The notes under the pieces: model-generated
What the model saw: the letters and a program-made list of their open reading frames with translations, nothing else
Database searches by the model: none
What the model was told of the DNA's origin: nothing
IMG/VR virus record: IMGVR_UViG_3300020474_000005
Location: 1 to 64,000 of that record
Origin: a virus
Direction: 5' to 3' (one strand)
DNA length: 64,000 nucleotides
Made by a program: the position numbers and the translations under genes
Part shown: positions 35,485 through 43,919 of the stretch, in pieces
Layout: each line of letters opens with the position of its first letter
How positions within the stretch are numbered: position 1 is the stretch's first letter

Positions 35485-35805
35485 ATGGCATCAGGAAGAA
35501 TAGGAAAAGCAAATCTTACTGCCGCTACCAATACCACTGTGTATACGACACCTGCTTCAACTTTCACGGTTGCATCAGTATCGTTTTGTAACAGAGGTAA
35601 TCAAGCCATTAGTGTCAGATTAGCGGTGGCGGATAGTGCAACTCCAGATAACGCAGAATTTGTTGAATTTGAAACAGAAATTCTGTCTCATGGGGTGTTA
35701 GAAAGAACAGGTTTGGTACTGAGTGCAACACAGAAATTGGTTGCATACTCTAGTGCGGCTAACGTAAGTGTGGTAGTTACTGGTATAGAAACAAGTACTG
35801 CTTAA
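35485..35805 (+). CDS. Small beta-rich virion protein (paralogue family)
   Basis: This 106-residue protein (GRIGKANLTAATNTTVYTTP at the start, then 'TVASVSFCNRGNQAISVRLA') is related to the proteins at 13837 and 22074. A strong GAAGGAGAAAAGGAC ribosome binding site precedes it. It follows the giant fibre gene after 24 nt and is probably an accessory fibre or virion protein. Confidence 0.55.
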   Translation: MASGRIGKANLTAATNTTVYTTPASTFTVASVSFCNRGNQAISVRLAVADSATPDNAEFVEFETEILSHGVLERTGLVLSATQKLVAYSSAANVSVVVTGIETSTA

Positions 35806-35820
35806 TTTTGTGTAGAATAA

Positions 35821-35828
35821 CATAAATA
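35821..35828 (+). promoter_or_regulatory. T4-type late promoter (CATAAATA) for the 35853 gene
   Basis: CATAAATA followed by GTA lies 24 nt before the ATG at 35853, with CGAAGGAAAC between. Confidence 0.6.
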
Positions 35829-35852
35829 GTATAAACGAAGGAAACAAAAAAA

Positions 35853-36185
35853 ATGGGAAGATACATATCAACAACTGGAACTGCTGGAGTATCCACTAAA
35901 ATAGTGAGTACAACACACCAAGCGGCGGTAAATGAGAGAATCTTAGCAAACAGTTCTTCAGGAACGTTTACAATAACGTTACCTACGAACACTAGTTTAT
36001 TGACAAATGATACAATTCAAATCATCGACGCAAACTCTAGTTTCGGAACTAACGCGGTAACTGTTGCAAGAAATTCATCTTTAATTCAAGGAGCGGCAGA
36101 CGATTTGACTCTTGACTTAAATGGTGCAATAGTAACTTTAATTTACACAGGTTCGACTTATGGTTGGATCGTAGGTGCTGTATAA
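35853..36185 (+). CDS. Small virion/fibre protein
   Basis: This 110-residue protein (MGRYISTTGTAGVSTKIVST) has a beta-rich Thr/Ser/Asn composition with 'SGTFTITLPTNTSLLTNDTI' and ends in Y-G-W-I-V-G-A-V. The pattern 'tltLP...n...vtv...ns...i.g.a....l' is common in phage tail fibre heads. It lies just before the three cysteine-rich genes. No family name can be given. Confidence 0.5.
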   Translation: MGRYISTTGTAGVSTKIVSTTHQAAVNERILANSSSGTFTITLPTNTSLLTNDTIQIIDANSSFGTNAVTVARNSSLIQGAADDLTLDLNGAIVTLIYTGSTYGWIVGAV

Positions 36186-36233
36186 TATTTTTTATTATAC
36201 TACACTTATAAAACTAATTGGGAATCGGAGACT

Positions 36234-37196
36234 ATGGCAAGTTTAAAATCATTACTCGGTACAAAGCAAGATGCATTCGTATCGGTTGCGGAATCTAACC
36301 TAGAAAAAGGTCAGATTTTTACATACCATAACGGTGCAAACTACTCTAGAATATGGTGCGGATTTTGTTTCCATCCAAGCGTATCTGGAACAGCAGTAGT
36401 AGAGGCGTGGGGAGCAGGTGGCTCTGGCGCTGAGATGTGTTGTTGCGGTTTTGGTCTTCCAGGTAACTCAGGTGCCTATGTTAAGAAAACAGTTGTGATG
36501 TCAGTCGGCGACTACATTTGTGGTTGTACTGGTATATCTTGCGGAAATTCATCAGATTTATGTTTTAGAGGTTGTTCAGAACCTACCATGTTAAGATTTT
36601 GCATAGGTGGCGCAGAGACTTGCGTGTGTGCAGAAGGTGGTAGAGGTGGAATAACTTATTGTTCAACTAATAACAGTTTTTATTGTTGCTACAGAGCAAA
36701 TGGTTTCTGTGTAACAAAAACAGACAATAACCAATGTGGAATTATTTGTAACCAATGTAACGGTGCATGGGTAGCCTGTGCATACGGTGGTGAAACAAAT
36801 AAACCAGGATTAAATTCTTGTGTATCAGCATTTGGTTGTTATCCATCATGTATTTGTATGTTTAATCACCACATTCCAACTCCAGCGGGACAAGGTTCCA
36901 AAGAGGGAAGGATGATTGTATATACAAATGACAACAGTAACGATTTTGCACAATGGTCAGGTCAAGGTCATCACCAACACAGAGCAAATTTAGGATCAGG
37001 TAGATTTCCAACAGGCGGTATACCTTGGTCATCTTGTTGGGGTTTCAGTGGTGCTTGTGGTTGTTATGAAAACGACGGTTGTGTTCCAGTGCTTCCAGTA
37101 GGAACTGGTGGTAGAGGACCTAACCCTTGTCCAGGTGTTAGAGATCACGCAATCAGAGGTGGCTTTGGAGCAGTAAGGATTAGATTTATTAGTTAA
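36234..37196 (+). CDS. Cysteine- and glycine-rich protein, copy 1 of 3
   Basis: This 320-residue protein contains about 30 cysteines, many as CC, CCC, CxC or CxxC, plus glycine-rich strands (VEAWGAGGSGAEMCCCGFG, AEGGRGG) and a conserved end R-D-H-x2-R-G-G-x-G-A-V-R-I-R-F. No signal peptide is visible. It is the first of three tandem paralogues. The G-x-G-G-S-G segment resembles glycine-rich adhesin or fibre-tip loops; the cysteines could bind metal or form disulfides in the virion outside the cell. The ribosome binding site is GGAATCGGAGACT. Function not known. Confidence 0.6.
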   Translation: MASLKSLLGTKQDAFVSVAESNLEKGQIFTYHNGANYSRIWCGFCFHPSVSGTAVVEAWGAGGSGAEMCCCGFGLPGNSGAYVKKTVVMSVGDYICGCTGISCGNSSDLCFRGCSEPTMLRFCIGGAETCVCAEGGRGGITYCSTNNSFYCCYRANGFCVTKTDNNQCGIICNQCNGAWVACAYGGETNKPGLNSCVSAFGCYPSCICMFNHHIPTPAGQGSKEGRMIVYTNDNSNDFAQWSGQGHHQHRANLGSGRFPTGGIPWSSCWGFSGACGCYENDGCVPVLPVGTGGRGPNPCPGVRDHAIRGGFGAVRIRFIS

Positions 37197-37205
37197 GGAT
37201 TTATT

Positions 37206-38219
37206 ATGGCAAGTTTAACAACATTATTACAAACCAAATATGATTTTGCAGTAGGTAACGAGACTAACCTAGAGCAAGGAAGAATTTATCAGTACTATCC
37301 AGGCAGTGCTAGAGGTACAAACTTTAGATGTCACGTATGTTGGGTAGCACCATCGGCTGGTACAGCAACTATTGAGATATGGGGTGCTGGTGGATCAGGT
37401 GCAGAGATGTGCTGTTGTGGATTTGGTATTAACGGAAATCCAGGAGCATACAGTAAAAAAGTTTTAACAATGGCATCAGGCTGTTTCATTTGTGGAATAG
37501 TTGGTCAGTCATGTGGTAACGCAGATGACCTATGTCACAGAGGTACTTCAGAGTCAACACAAATTTGTTGGTTTGCAGGCGGTGCCGACGGTTGTATGTG
37601 TGCCCAAGGTGGTAAGGGTGGTTACTCTTACTGTTCAACAGGTAACTCAGGTTACTGTTGTTTTGTAGCAGGTGCTTTCTGTAACACACAAGGCGGAGAT
37701 TCATACTGCGGAATTATTTGTAACTTTAAAGATTCATCAAGTGAACCAACTTTCTGTGCCCAAGCATATGGCGGAGATAATAACTGCTACGGCGGATTCA
37801 GTTGTTTCTATTTTAGAGGATGTCAACCAAACTGTAACTGTAGACAAGTTCCAGTTCTTAGATTCCCACCAGGACAGATATCTACAAAAGGTGGTGAAGT
37901 ACACTACACATTAGATTCTGACAATGGAAGATCACAATGGTCAGGAATGGGTGGTTGGATGAATGCCTCACACGGATTTAACCTTGCAACAAGATCACCA
38001 ACACAGGGTGGTCCATACACTGCTTGTTGGACAGGTAACAGAAGTTGCGGTTGTTATCAAGCAAATGGTTGTATACCTTTCATGCCAGCAGGAATTGGTG
38101 GACAAGGTCCAAGACCATGTGATGGTGTAAGAGATCACGCACACAGAGGTGGTCATGGTATGATTAGAATTAAATTTGTAAGTACTACTAGTGATTACGA
38201 TCTAGATAGTGCACCGTAA
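37206..38219 (+). CDS. Cysteine- and glycine-rich protein, copy 2 of 3
   Basis: This 337-residue paralogue of the 36234 protein has about 29 cysteines at largely the same positions, for example IEIWGAGGSGAEMCCCGFG, the CxC before GGKGG, C-G-I-I-C-N and the G-C-Q-P-N-C-N-C cluster, with the same terminal R-D-H-x2-R-G-G motif plus a short extra tail (STTSDYDLDSAP). It starts 9 nt after copy 1. Sequence between the cysteines differs clearly, so the copies are old or under divergent selection. Confidence 0.6.
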   Translation: MASLTTLLQTKYDFAVGNETNLEQGRIYQYYPGSARGTNFRCHVCWVAPSAGTATIEIWGAGGSGAEMCCCGFGINGNPGAYSKKVLTMASGCFICGIVGQSCGNADDLCHRGTSESTQICWFAGGADGCMCAQGGKGGYSYCSTGNSGYCCFVAGAFCNTQGGDSYCGIICNFKDSSSEPTFCAQAYGGDNNCYGGFSCFYFRGCQPNCNCRQVPVLRFPPGQISTKGGEVHYTLDSDNGRSQWSGMGGWMNASHGFNLATRSPTQGGPYTACWTGNRSCGCYQANGCIPFMPAGIGGQGPRPCDGVRDHAHRGGHGMIRIKFVSTTSDYDLDSAP

Positions 38220-38227
38220 GGATAAGG

Positions 38228-38235
38228 AGTAAATA
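38228..38235 (+). promoter_or_regulatory. Late promoter-like motif (AGTAAATA) before cysteine-rich copy 3
   Basis: AGTAAATA ends 6 nt before the ATG at 38242, the same spacing seen at the leaderless candidates. AAGGAG directly overlaps its start and could serve as ribosome binding site for a read-through transcript, so the promoter role is uncertain. Confidence 0.35.
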
Positions 38236-38241
38236 TAGTAT

Positions 38242-39219
38242 ATGGCTAGTTTAAAAGGATTATTAACTAATAGAAACCCAGCAGAGATGGTTGAGGAAAA
38301 CCTAGAGACTGGATATATCTACGTATGGACTCCAGGTACTAACTACACTAACTTTTGTAATGGTGTATGTTGGACGGCTCCAGCGGCTGGTAAGGCTCAC
38401 ATAGAAATATGGGGAGCAGGCGGTTCAGGTGCTAGAATGTGTTGTTGTGGTGACGGATTACCAGGCAACGCAGGTGGATATTCTTATAGAGAAATTACTG
38501 TAGAAGCAAACGACACACTAACAGGATGTACAGGTATGCCTTGTCAGGCTCACCCATTATGTCACTCAGGATGTTCTAACCCAACAGGTATTTGTTGGAT
38601 AACAGCATCTAACGGAAATGGCTGTATGTGTGCAAGAGGTGGTTACGGTGGAAAATCAATGTGTACAACAGGAAGTTCTTTATACTGTTGTTACAGAGCA
38701 CAAGGATTCTGCACTGTAAGATGTAACAATGATAACTGTGGACTAGTTTGTAACGTATGTACAGACGGTAGTACAGATTCATGGCAGTCGTGTGCTTATG
38801 GTGGAACAATTAACTGTTGCGGACAATTCGGTTGTGTATCATTCTTTGGATGTTGCCCACACTGTAAATGTAGATTCCAGCAACACGTTCCGATTCCAGC
38901 AGGACAATTTGCTGTTAACGGTGCGTTGATTACTTTCCAGAAAGAGTCGGATGGAACTCCGATGTCTAACTGGTCAGGTAACCAAATATTCCAATACTAT
39001 GCGGCTTTGAACTCAGCATCTAAAACGCCAAGACAAGGAACTCCAGACTCACACTGTTGGAGATCAGATAGAGCGTGTGGATGTTATGAAATGCAAGGAT
39101 GTAACAACTATCTACCAGTGGGTGGTGGCGGAATTGGCCCTAACCCATGTCCTGATGTAAGAGATCACGGAATCAGAGGTGGATTCGGAGGAGTAAGAAT
39201 CAGATTTGTTGCTTCATAA
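38242..39219 (+). CDS. Cysteine- and glycine-rich protein, copy 3 of 3
   Basis: This 325-residue paralogue has about 33 cysteines and keeps the order of copies 1 and 2: C-N-G-V-C-W, IEIWGAGGSGARMCCCGDG, C-x-C before GGYGG, LYCCYRAQGFC, F-G-C-C-P-H-C-K-C, and the end VRDHGIRGGFGGVRIRF. Like its neighbours it has no signal peptide or membrane segment. Three such copies in a row suggest they form a hetero-oligomer or offer alternative receptor-binding tips. Function not known. Confidence 0.6.
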   Translation: MASLKGLLTNRNPAEMVEENLETGYIYVWTPGTNYTNFCNGVCWTAPAAGKAHIEIWGAGGSGARMCCCGDGLPGNAGGYSYREITVEANDTLTGCTGMPCQAHPLCHSGCSNPTGICWITASNGNGCMCARGGYGGKSMCTTGSSLYCCYRAQGFCTVRCNNDNCGLVCNVCTDGSTDSWQSCAYGGTINCCGQFGCVSFFGCCPHCKCRFQQHVPIPAGQFAVNGALITFQKESDGTPMSNWSGNQIFQYYAALNSASKTPRQGTPDSHCWRSDRACGCYEMQGCNNYLPVGGGGIGPNPCPDVRDHGIRGGFGGVRIRFVAS

Positions 39220-39231
39220 TAATTGAAGTTA

Positions 39232-39239
39232 GATAAATA
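39232..39239 (+). promoter_or_regulatory. T4-type late promoter (GATAAATA) for the 39262 gene
   Basis: GATAAATA lies 22 nt before the ATG at 39262, with AGAGGATAAA between as ribosome binding site. Confidence 0.6.
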
Positions 39240-39261
39240 AAACTGTAAGAGGATAAAAACA

Positions 39262-39906
39262 ATGTTTACAAAAGAATTTAGTATAGCAATGCCAAATGAA
39301 CCACTAAAGAACGACTTTAGTGACAACACAACTATCACAGGAACTTACAAAGGTCCAAGATACATTAAAATCGAGTACAACAACGAATCTAAAGTTGTTG
39401 GTAACTGGATTGATGAAGGTGACACAGAGGCAGAATTTGCAGGTAACCCAGTAGCAGAAGGTTATACATCAACAACTTTAGACGCAGATGTTGATACAAA
39501 ATGGGTTGCATACATAACAGGTTTTTATTCAACAGGTGACGTTGCTGACTACGAAGAAGACTTAGGCACAACAGATGGTAACGGTGACGCAGAAAAATTT
39601 ACTTTTTACTGGCACGATGGTTCAGGTGTACTTGCACAGATTTACAATCAAGGCACAATGAAATTTGAAGACGGTGCTATCACAGAACCTTCAGTAAGAG
39701 TTCACACAGTATCAGAAGCAGATTTCACAGAATCAGTAAACAGCCATATTGCTAACGCAACAACAGAAGCGGCAAGAGATGTTTACTCAGATGATGAAAA
39801 AACGGCTATCAATGCTTACAAATCTACACTAGAAGGTTTAAGCACAAAATACAGTGGTAAAGATCACTGGAAAATTCCTTTCCCACAACAACCAGACTAC
39901 AAATAA
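39262..39906 (+). CDS. Conserved phage protein, paralogue of the 40361 protein
   Basis: This 214-residue protein shares with the protein at 40361 an 'F-x-I-A/T-x-P-N-x-P' start, the middle 'W-V/E-A-Y/F-I-T/S-G-x-Y' and 'D-V-x-x-Y-x-E-x-x-G-T-T-D', 'G-V/L-x-A-Q-I-Y' and the end 'K-D/K-H-W-K-I-P/L-F-P-Q-x-P'. Both copies end with the same helix plus Pro-rich tail. No known domain is recognised. Its position among fibre genes suggests a virion or fibre-assembly role. Confidence 0.5.
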   Translation: MFTKEFSIAMPNEPLKNDFSDNTTITGTYKGPRYIKIEYNNESKVVGNWIDEGDTEAEFAGNPVAEGYTSTTLDADVDTKWVAYITGFYSTGDVADYEEDLGTTDGNGDAEKFTFYWHDGSGVLAQIYNQGTMKFEDGAITEPSVRVHTVSEADFTESVNSHIANATTEAARDVYSDDEKTAINAYKSTLEGLSTKYSGKDHWKIPFPQQPDYK

Positions 39907-39915
39907 TAATTTGCC

Positions 39916-40302
39916 ATGGCAACTGTAACAAGAGTAAACGGATCAGGTCTTTCAACAGCAGGAAACGTTTTTTACCCAGGTGCATTTGCATTTAAAATTT
40001 TAGTAAAAATTGCAAACGGTACAGCAGTTGATTTAAGAGCAGAAGATGATGCCCTTGACGAAACAGTAGAAGCAATTTGCAAAGAAATTAATCCTTTAGT
40101 TTATTGTACTACAGACGACAACAGTGGGACAATGACTGTTGTATGTGATAACAGTGCAACAGCGGCGGACTTACAAGCACGTATTAGACTAATTGGTAGA
40201 GCGGAAAACTATCCAACAAGCACAGTTACAGCAGTTGGACCAAATACTATTGATACAAGCGGTACATTAGTAACTCTCGCGGCAACATTAACAGCAACGT
40301 AA
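39916..40302 (+). CDS. Small virion-like protein, unknown function
   Basis: This 128-residue protein (MATVTRVNGSG at the start) has an alternating hydrophobic beta pattern with a central helix (DETVEAICKEINPLVYC) and ends in a Thr-rich strand (VTLAATLTAT). It sits between the two paralogues at 39262 and 40361. No family is recognised. Confidence 0.5.
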   Translation: MATVTRVNGSGLSTAGNVFYPGAFAFKILVKIANGTAVDLRAEDDALDETVEAICKEINPLVYCTTDDNSGTMTVVCDNSATAADLQARIRLIGRAENYPTSTVTAVGPNTIDTSGTLVTLAATLTAT

Positions 40303-40360
40303 TCCAAAAAACACCAATCATTTTTAAAAGCAAGGTTTCGTTCACAAAATAAGTACGAGT

Positions 40361-41089
40361 ATGCCTTACAAAAAGATTGAAGTAGATGAAGCAGACAAAT
40401 ACTCACAAGATGATTTGAATCATCTCACATTTATCAACAATAAAATCCCATTCGACGTCACACTACCAAATCAACCATACGTAGACGATTTCAGCGAAGG
40501 TGTAACTCACCCTTGTTTTTACACAGGACTGAATTTCATGAGAGTCAATAGACGTATCAAGGATGGATTGATATTGGAAGTTCTAGTAGAAGCAATGAGC
40601 CTGGAAGAAATAGAATCTAGAAAGATTATTCACGACGAGGGTTGCGACAGTTTTATAATTGATGCGAGAGAATATCCATGGGAAGCGGCTTTTATCAGTG
40701 GTAGATACTATCATGAAGATGTTCCAAACTATGTAGAGGAAATAGGCACAACAGATTTCTGGGGCAAACCAGAAGTTTGGGAGTATGTGCATTCACCTGA
40801 AACAGGATTAATGGCACAAATTTATTATGTGGGATCAATGCATTACAACGACGGCAAATATAGCACACCAAAATTTAGAGCACACATAATCGAACGCGAA
40901 TCATTTGATATGAACGTACAGGTACACATCAAAGACTGTGTTAGAGAAGCAAAAAGAGATGTTTACAACACGGAAGAAAGAGATTATATTATTAAGTATG
41001 GTGAATGGTTAAAAACAGTGCCTCAAACATACAAAAATATCAAGCATTGGAAGATATTATTCCCTCAACTTCCCGAGTTTAAACCCTAA
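40361..41089 (+). CDS. Conserved phage protein, paralogue of the 39262 protein
   Basis: This 242-residue protein aligns with the 39262 protein over most of its length and adds an N-terminal segment of about 30 charged residues. It is more acidic and has fewer Thr/Asn residues than the surrounding fibre proteins, and lacks a clear ribosome binding site. It directly precedes the glycosyltransferase trio, which leaves open a role in glycan handling or chaperoning rather than in the virion. Confidence 0.5.
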   Translation: MPYKKIEVDEADKYSQDDLNHLTFINNKIPFDVTLPNQPYVDDFSEGVTHPCFYTGLNFMRVNRRIKDGLILEVLVEAMSLEEIESRKIIHDEGCDSFIIDAREYPWEAAFISGRYYHEDVPNYVEEIGTTDFWGKPEVWEYVHSPETGLMAQIYYVGSMHYNDGKYSTPKFRAHIIERESFDMNVQVHIKDCVREAKRDVYNTEERDYIIKYGEWLKTVPQTYKNIKHWKILFPQLPEFKP

Positions 41090-41120
41090 TCAGACTTAAC
41101 ATACCTTTAGCAGACCAATC

Positions 41121-41128
41121 ATTAAATA
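41121..41128 (+). promoter_or_regulatory. T4-type late promoter (ATTAAATA) for the glycosyltransferase trio
   Basis: ATTAAATA ends 6 nt before the ATG at 41135. No Shine-Dalgarno sequence is present, so transcripts would be leaderless. Confidence 0.5.
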
Positions 41129-41134
41129 AATTAT

Positions 41135-42085
41135 ATGAGCAATTCGAAAAGACCTAAGGCTTTTTTTCTAAATGGCGGAATGGGAAGAATAATATCTGCG
41201 ATTCCTGCCTTGGAAAAATATTATGAATCAAAGGAAGATCCTGATTTTATTATTGTGATTGAAGGTATTTGTAATATCCTAAATGGACATCCAACATTGG
41301 ATAATAAAACTTATGATATGTATCATAAAAATTTATTCCACACAAAATTAATTAACATGGACATAGTAAGTCCTGAACCTTACAGACTGAATGAATATTT
41401 CAATCAGAAATGTGACATCGCCCAAGCATTTGATATACTGATTAACAAAAAAGGAGTAAGAAAATTGCCTGCTCCAACGTTAATATTAAGTAAAGAAGAA
41501 CTTTTAGAAGGAAGAAAAGCAGTAGATGAAATAAAAGAAAAAGTTAAGAAAGAAAAATTAGTCATCATACAACCTTTTGGACGTGCTATTACACAAATAG
41601 ATAATTCTTTCATAGACAAAAGCAATAGAAGTATAGAATTCACAAATTTAAAAAAAATTATTAAAAAATTACAAGAAAAAGATTGGGCAGTATGCGTAAT
41701 GGCTGAGTTCGGAATAGAATTTAAAGACGCAGGATTTAAAGATGAGGTTGCTATTCCTGAAATAGCAGATTTACGTAACTGGGCAGGTTTAATAAAGTAT
41801 GCAGATCACTTTTTAGGATGTGATAGTGTAGGTCAACATCTTGCAAAAGCAATGGAAACTCCAGCAAGTGTTGTTATGGGAGCAACGTATCCGATAAACA
41901 CTTCATATCCAGACGATAAAAGTTTTAAAATTATTGATATGGGACAATTTGATAGAGAATATGACCCTATAAGAATAAGTTTCGATGAAAGGATCAGTAG
42001 AAAGCATGAAAGAATTATGTCAATGACTCCTGAAATAGAAGATTATGTAGTGTCTGCTGTTAACGGAGATCCAATAGAGGAATAA
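41135..42085 (+). CDS. GT9 (heptosyltransferase)-like glycosyltransferase, copy 1
   Basis: This 316-residue protein begins FFLNGGMGRIISAIPALEK, the G-x-G-D/R-x3-x-P-A-L pattern of family 9 transferases, and has the C-terminal nucleotide-sugar site 'HFLGCDSVGQHLAKAMETPA' followed by VVMGATYPIN, like the 'GxDSGxxHLAxAxxxPxxxxFGxtxP' of WaaC/WaaF. GT9 enzymes typically use ADP-heptose. The phage also encodes HldE and HldD for ADP-heptose at 54650-57307, which supports this donor. It shares its architecture with the protein at 43912, and the two flank a carbamoyltransferase with almost no spacing. Confidence 0.7.
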   Translation: MSNSKRPKAFFLNGGMGRIISAIPALEKYYESKEDPDFIIVIEGICNILNGHPTLDNKTYDMYHKNLFHTKLINMDIVSPEPYRLNEYFNQKCDIAQAFDILINKKGVRKLPAPTLILSKEELLEGRKAVDEIKEKVKKEKLVIIQPFGRAITQIDNSFIDKSNRSIEFTNLKKIIKKLQEKDWAVCVMAEFGIEFKDAGFKDEVAIPEIADLRNWAGLIKYADHFLGCDSVGQHLAKAMETPASVVMGATYPINTSYPDDKSFKIIDMGQFDREYDPIRISFDERISRKHERIMSMTPEIEDYVVSAVNGDPIEE

Positions 42086-42086
42086 C

Positions 42087-43919
42087 ATGAGTGATGATTT
42101 AAACAAATACAACAAAACAGGATACATAGCCGCAGTGGCAAGAGGTCACAACGCAGGTGTATGTTTACTGAAAGACGGCAAAATAGTATTTTCAATAGAA
42201 GAAGAAAGACTATCAAGAAGAAAATATGATGGTGGTCCTTATGCTTCCATGTTTGAAATATTAAAATACACGGACAAGATTGATTACCTAATAATTGCAC
42301 ATACACAATCATTGAAAGATCCATCTACTGGCAGAGTAGATTATTCAGGAGATGATGTATACACAGGTATTGCTAGAAAGTTAGGATTAATAGATCCATA
42401 CATTCATAAGATAGAACATCCACAAGTTATTGACTTATCACATATACACCACAAACTTCATGCCGCGTGTGCATTTTATAGATCAGGTTTTGACAAAGCA
42501 GTTGCAGTGATTGTTGACGGTGCAGGAACTTTTATACCTATTAAGAATAGTGTAGCAGGTGACATGACTGTATTTGAAGTTGAAAGTATATTCAGTTGTG
42601 ATTATCCTAATGATATCTTTGCACTGTACAAACATTATGCAACAGGCACAGCAAGTCCAGGAGGTTACTATCCTGAAATGGATTCGGAAAGTATTAGTGA
42701 ACCAGGAAAAACACATGAAGCATTATTCACAGACAAAGCAGGCATAACAAAAACATATGAAGCAATAACTCAGTATTGTGGATTCAGTGCCATTGAGGCA
42801 GGAAAGACTATGGGATTGTTTCCTTATGGAAAGAAAAATGATGTAATACCACCACTGTTTCAAAAAGAAGGAAAATTTGAATTATCAAATAGAAACTTTA
42901 TCATACCAACTTACCCAAATGCGGCGCAGGTAAACAGTCAAATATATCCTTTTGTGGATGCTAATCCTGATTCTGATAAAGGCGAAGATTGGACAAAAAT
43001 GCAAAACAGAAGAGACATGGCTTACGCAGTACAAAAAGAAACACAGAAACAATGTTTAGATTTAATTTACAAAGCAGTTGAGATGAGTGGATGTAAAAAT
43101 GTTGTGTTTTCTGGAGGATACGGATTAAATTGTGTGGCAAATTATTATTATCTTGAAAGTTTACAAAAAGACGGTATTAAGTTATATGCTGAACCAGTTT
43201 CAAATGATGCGGGAACGGCAATGGGTGCGGCTATGTTGTTCTATTACAGCCTTACACAAACAAAAGAAAAGAAAGTTGATGCACCAACTTTGTACTTAGG
43301 TCCAAAAAGAGAATACACACAAGAGCAAATAAGCGGAATATGTCAAAGACCAGGTGTTGTTTTAGAAGATTGTGACGATTCTAAAGTTGTAGAACTTTTA
43401 GTTAATAAAAATATTGTATCAATATTCCAAGGGCAAAGTGAAAATGGTCCTAGGGCATTAGGTAATAGAAGTATTTTGTTTGATCCAAGATTCAAAGACG
43501 GTAAAGATTATGTAAACAGAGTGAAAAACCGTGAATACTTTAGACCATTTGCTGGAACAATACTTCATGATTACGTGCATGATTGGTTTGATCTACGTGG
43601 AATGGAAGAAACTCCACATATGATGTATGCTGTAAACTGTCAACCAGGTATAGAAGAGAAGATTCCAAGTATAATTCACGTGGACGGTACTTGCAGAATA
43701 CAATCTGTGAAACGTGAACAGAATCCTTTGTATTATGACCTAATAAAAGAGTTCCATAAACAAACAGAATGTCCTATAATTTTCAATACATCATTTAATT
43801 TAGGTGGTGAACCATTAGTTGAGACATTAGAAGACGCAGTAAGAACATTACAACACAGCGAAATAGAATATCTATATTTGCCAGAGTACAAAAAGATAGT
43901 AAAGGTTTTAAATGGCTAG
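42087..43919 (+). CDS. Carbamoyltransferase (NodU/CmcH/TobZ family)
   Basis: This 610-residue protein has the full two-domain layout of O-carbamoyltransferases. The N-terminal Kae1-like domain begins with 'RGHNAGVCLLKDGKIVFSIE' then E-E-R-L-S-R, and carries a metal-binding H-H-x2-H-A motif (IHHKLHAACAFY) and D-G-A-G. A second conserved part has FSGGYGLNC near residue 340. The C-terminal YrdC-like domain has QGQSENGPRALGNRS near residue 450 and 'YFRPFAGTILHDY'. Such enzymes make carbamoyl-adenylate and pass the carbamoyl group to a sugar hydroxyl. Lying between two GT9 genes, with overlap to the second, it probably decorates the sugar these enzymes transfer. Confidence 0.88.
   Translation: MSDDLNKYNKTGYIAAVARGHNAGVCLLKDGKIVFSIEEERLSRRKYDGGPYASMFEILKYTDKIDYLIIAHTQSLKDPSTGRVDYSGDDVYTGIARKLGLIDPYIHKIEHPQVIDLSHIHHKLHAACAFYRSGFDKAVAVIVDGAGTFIPIKNSVAGDMTVFEVESIFSCDYPNDIFALYKHYATGTASPGGYYPEMDSESISEPGKTHEALFTDKAGITKTYEAITQYCGFSAIEAGKTMGLFPYGKKNDVIPPLFQKEGKFELSNRNFIIPTYPNAAQVNSQIYPFVDANPDSDKGEDWTKMQNRRDMAYAVQKETQKQCLDLIYKAVEMSGCKNVVFSGGYGLNCVANYYYLESLQKDGIKLYAEPVSNDAGTAMGAAMLFYYSLTQTKEKKVDAPTLYLGPKREYTQEQISGICQRPGVVLEDCDDSKVVELLVNKNIVSIFQGQSENGPRALGNRSILFDPRFKDGKDYVNRVKNREYFRPFAGTILHDYVHDWFDLRGMEETPHMMYAVNCQPGIEEKIPSIIHVDGTCRIQSVKREQNPLYYDLIKEFHKQTECPIIFNTSFNLGGEPLVETLEDAVRTLQHSEIEYLYLPEYKKIVKVLNG

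Noticed and set aside
36234-39219. Diversity-generating retroelement acting on the tandem cysteine-rich genes
   Set aside because: No reverse transcriptase gene and no template/variable repeat pair were seen in the window.
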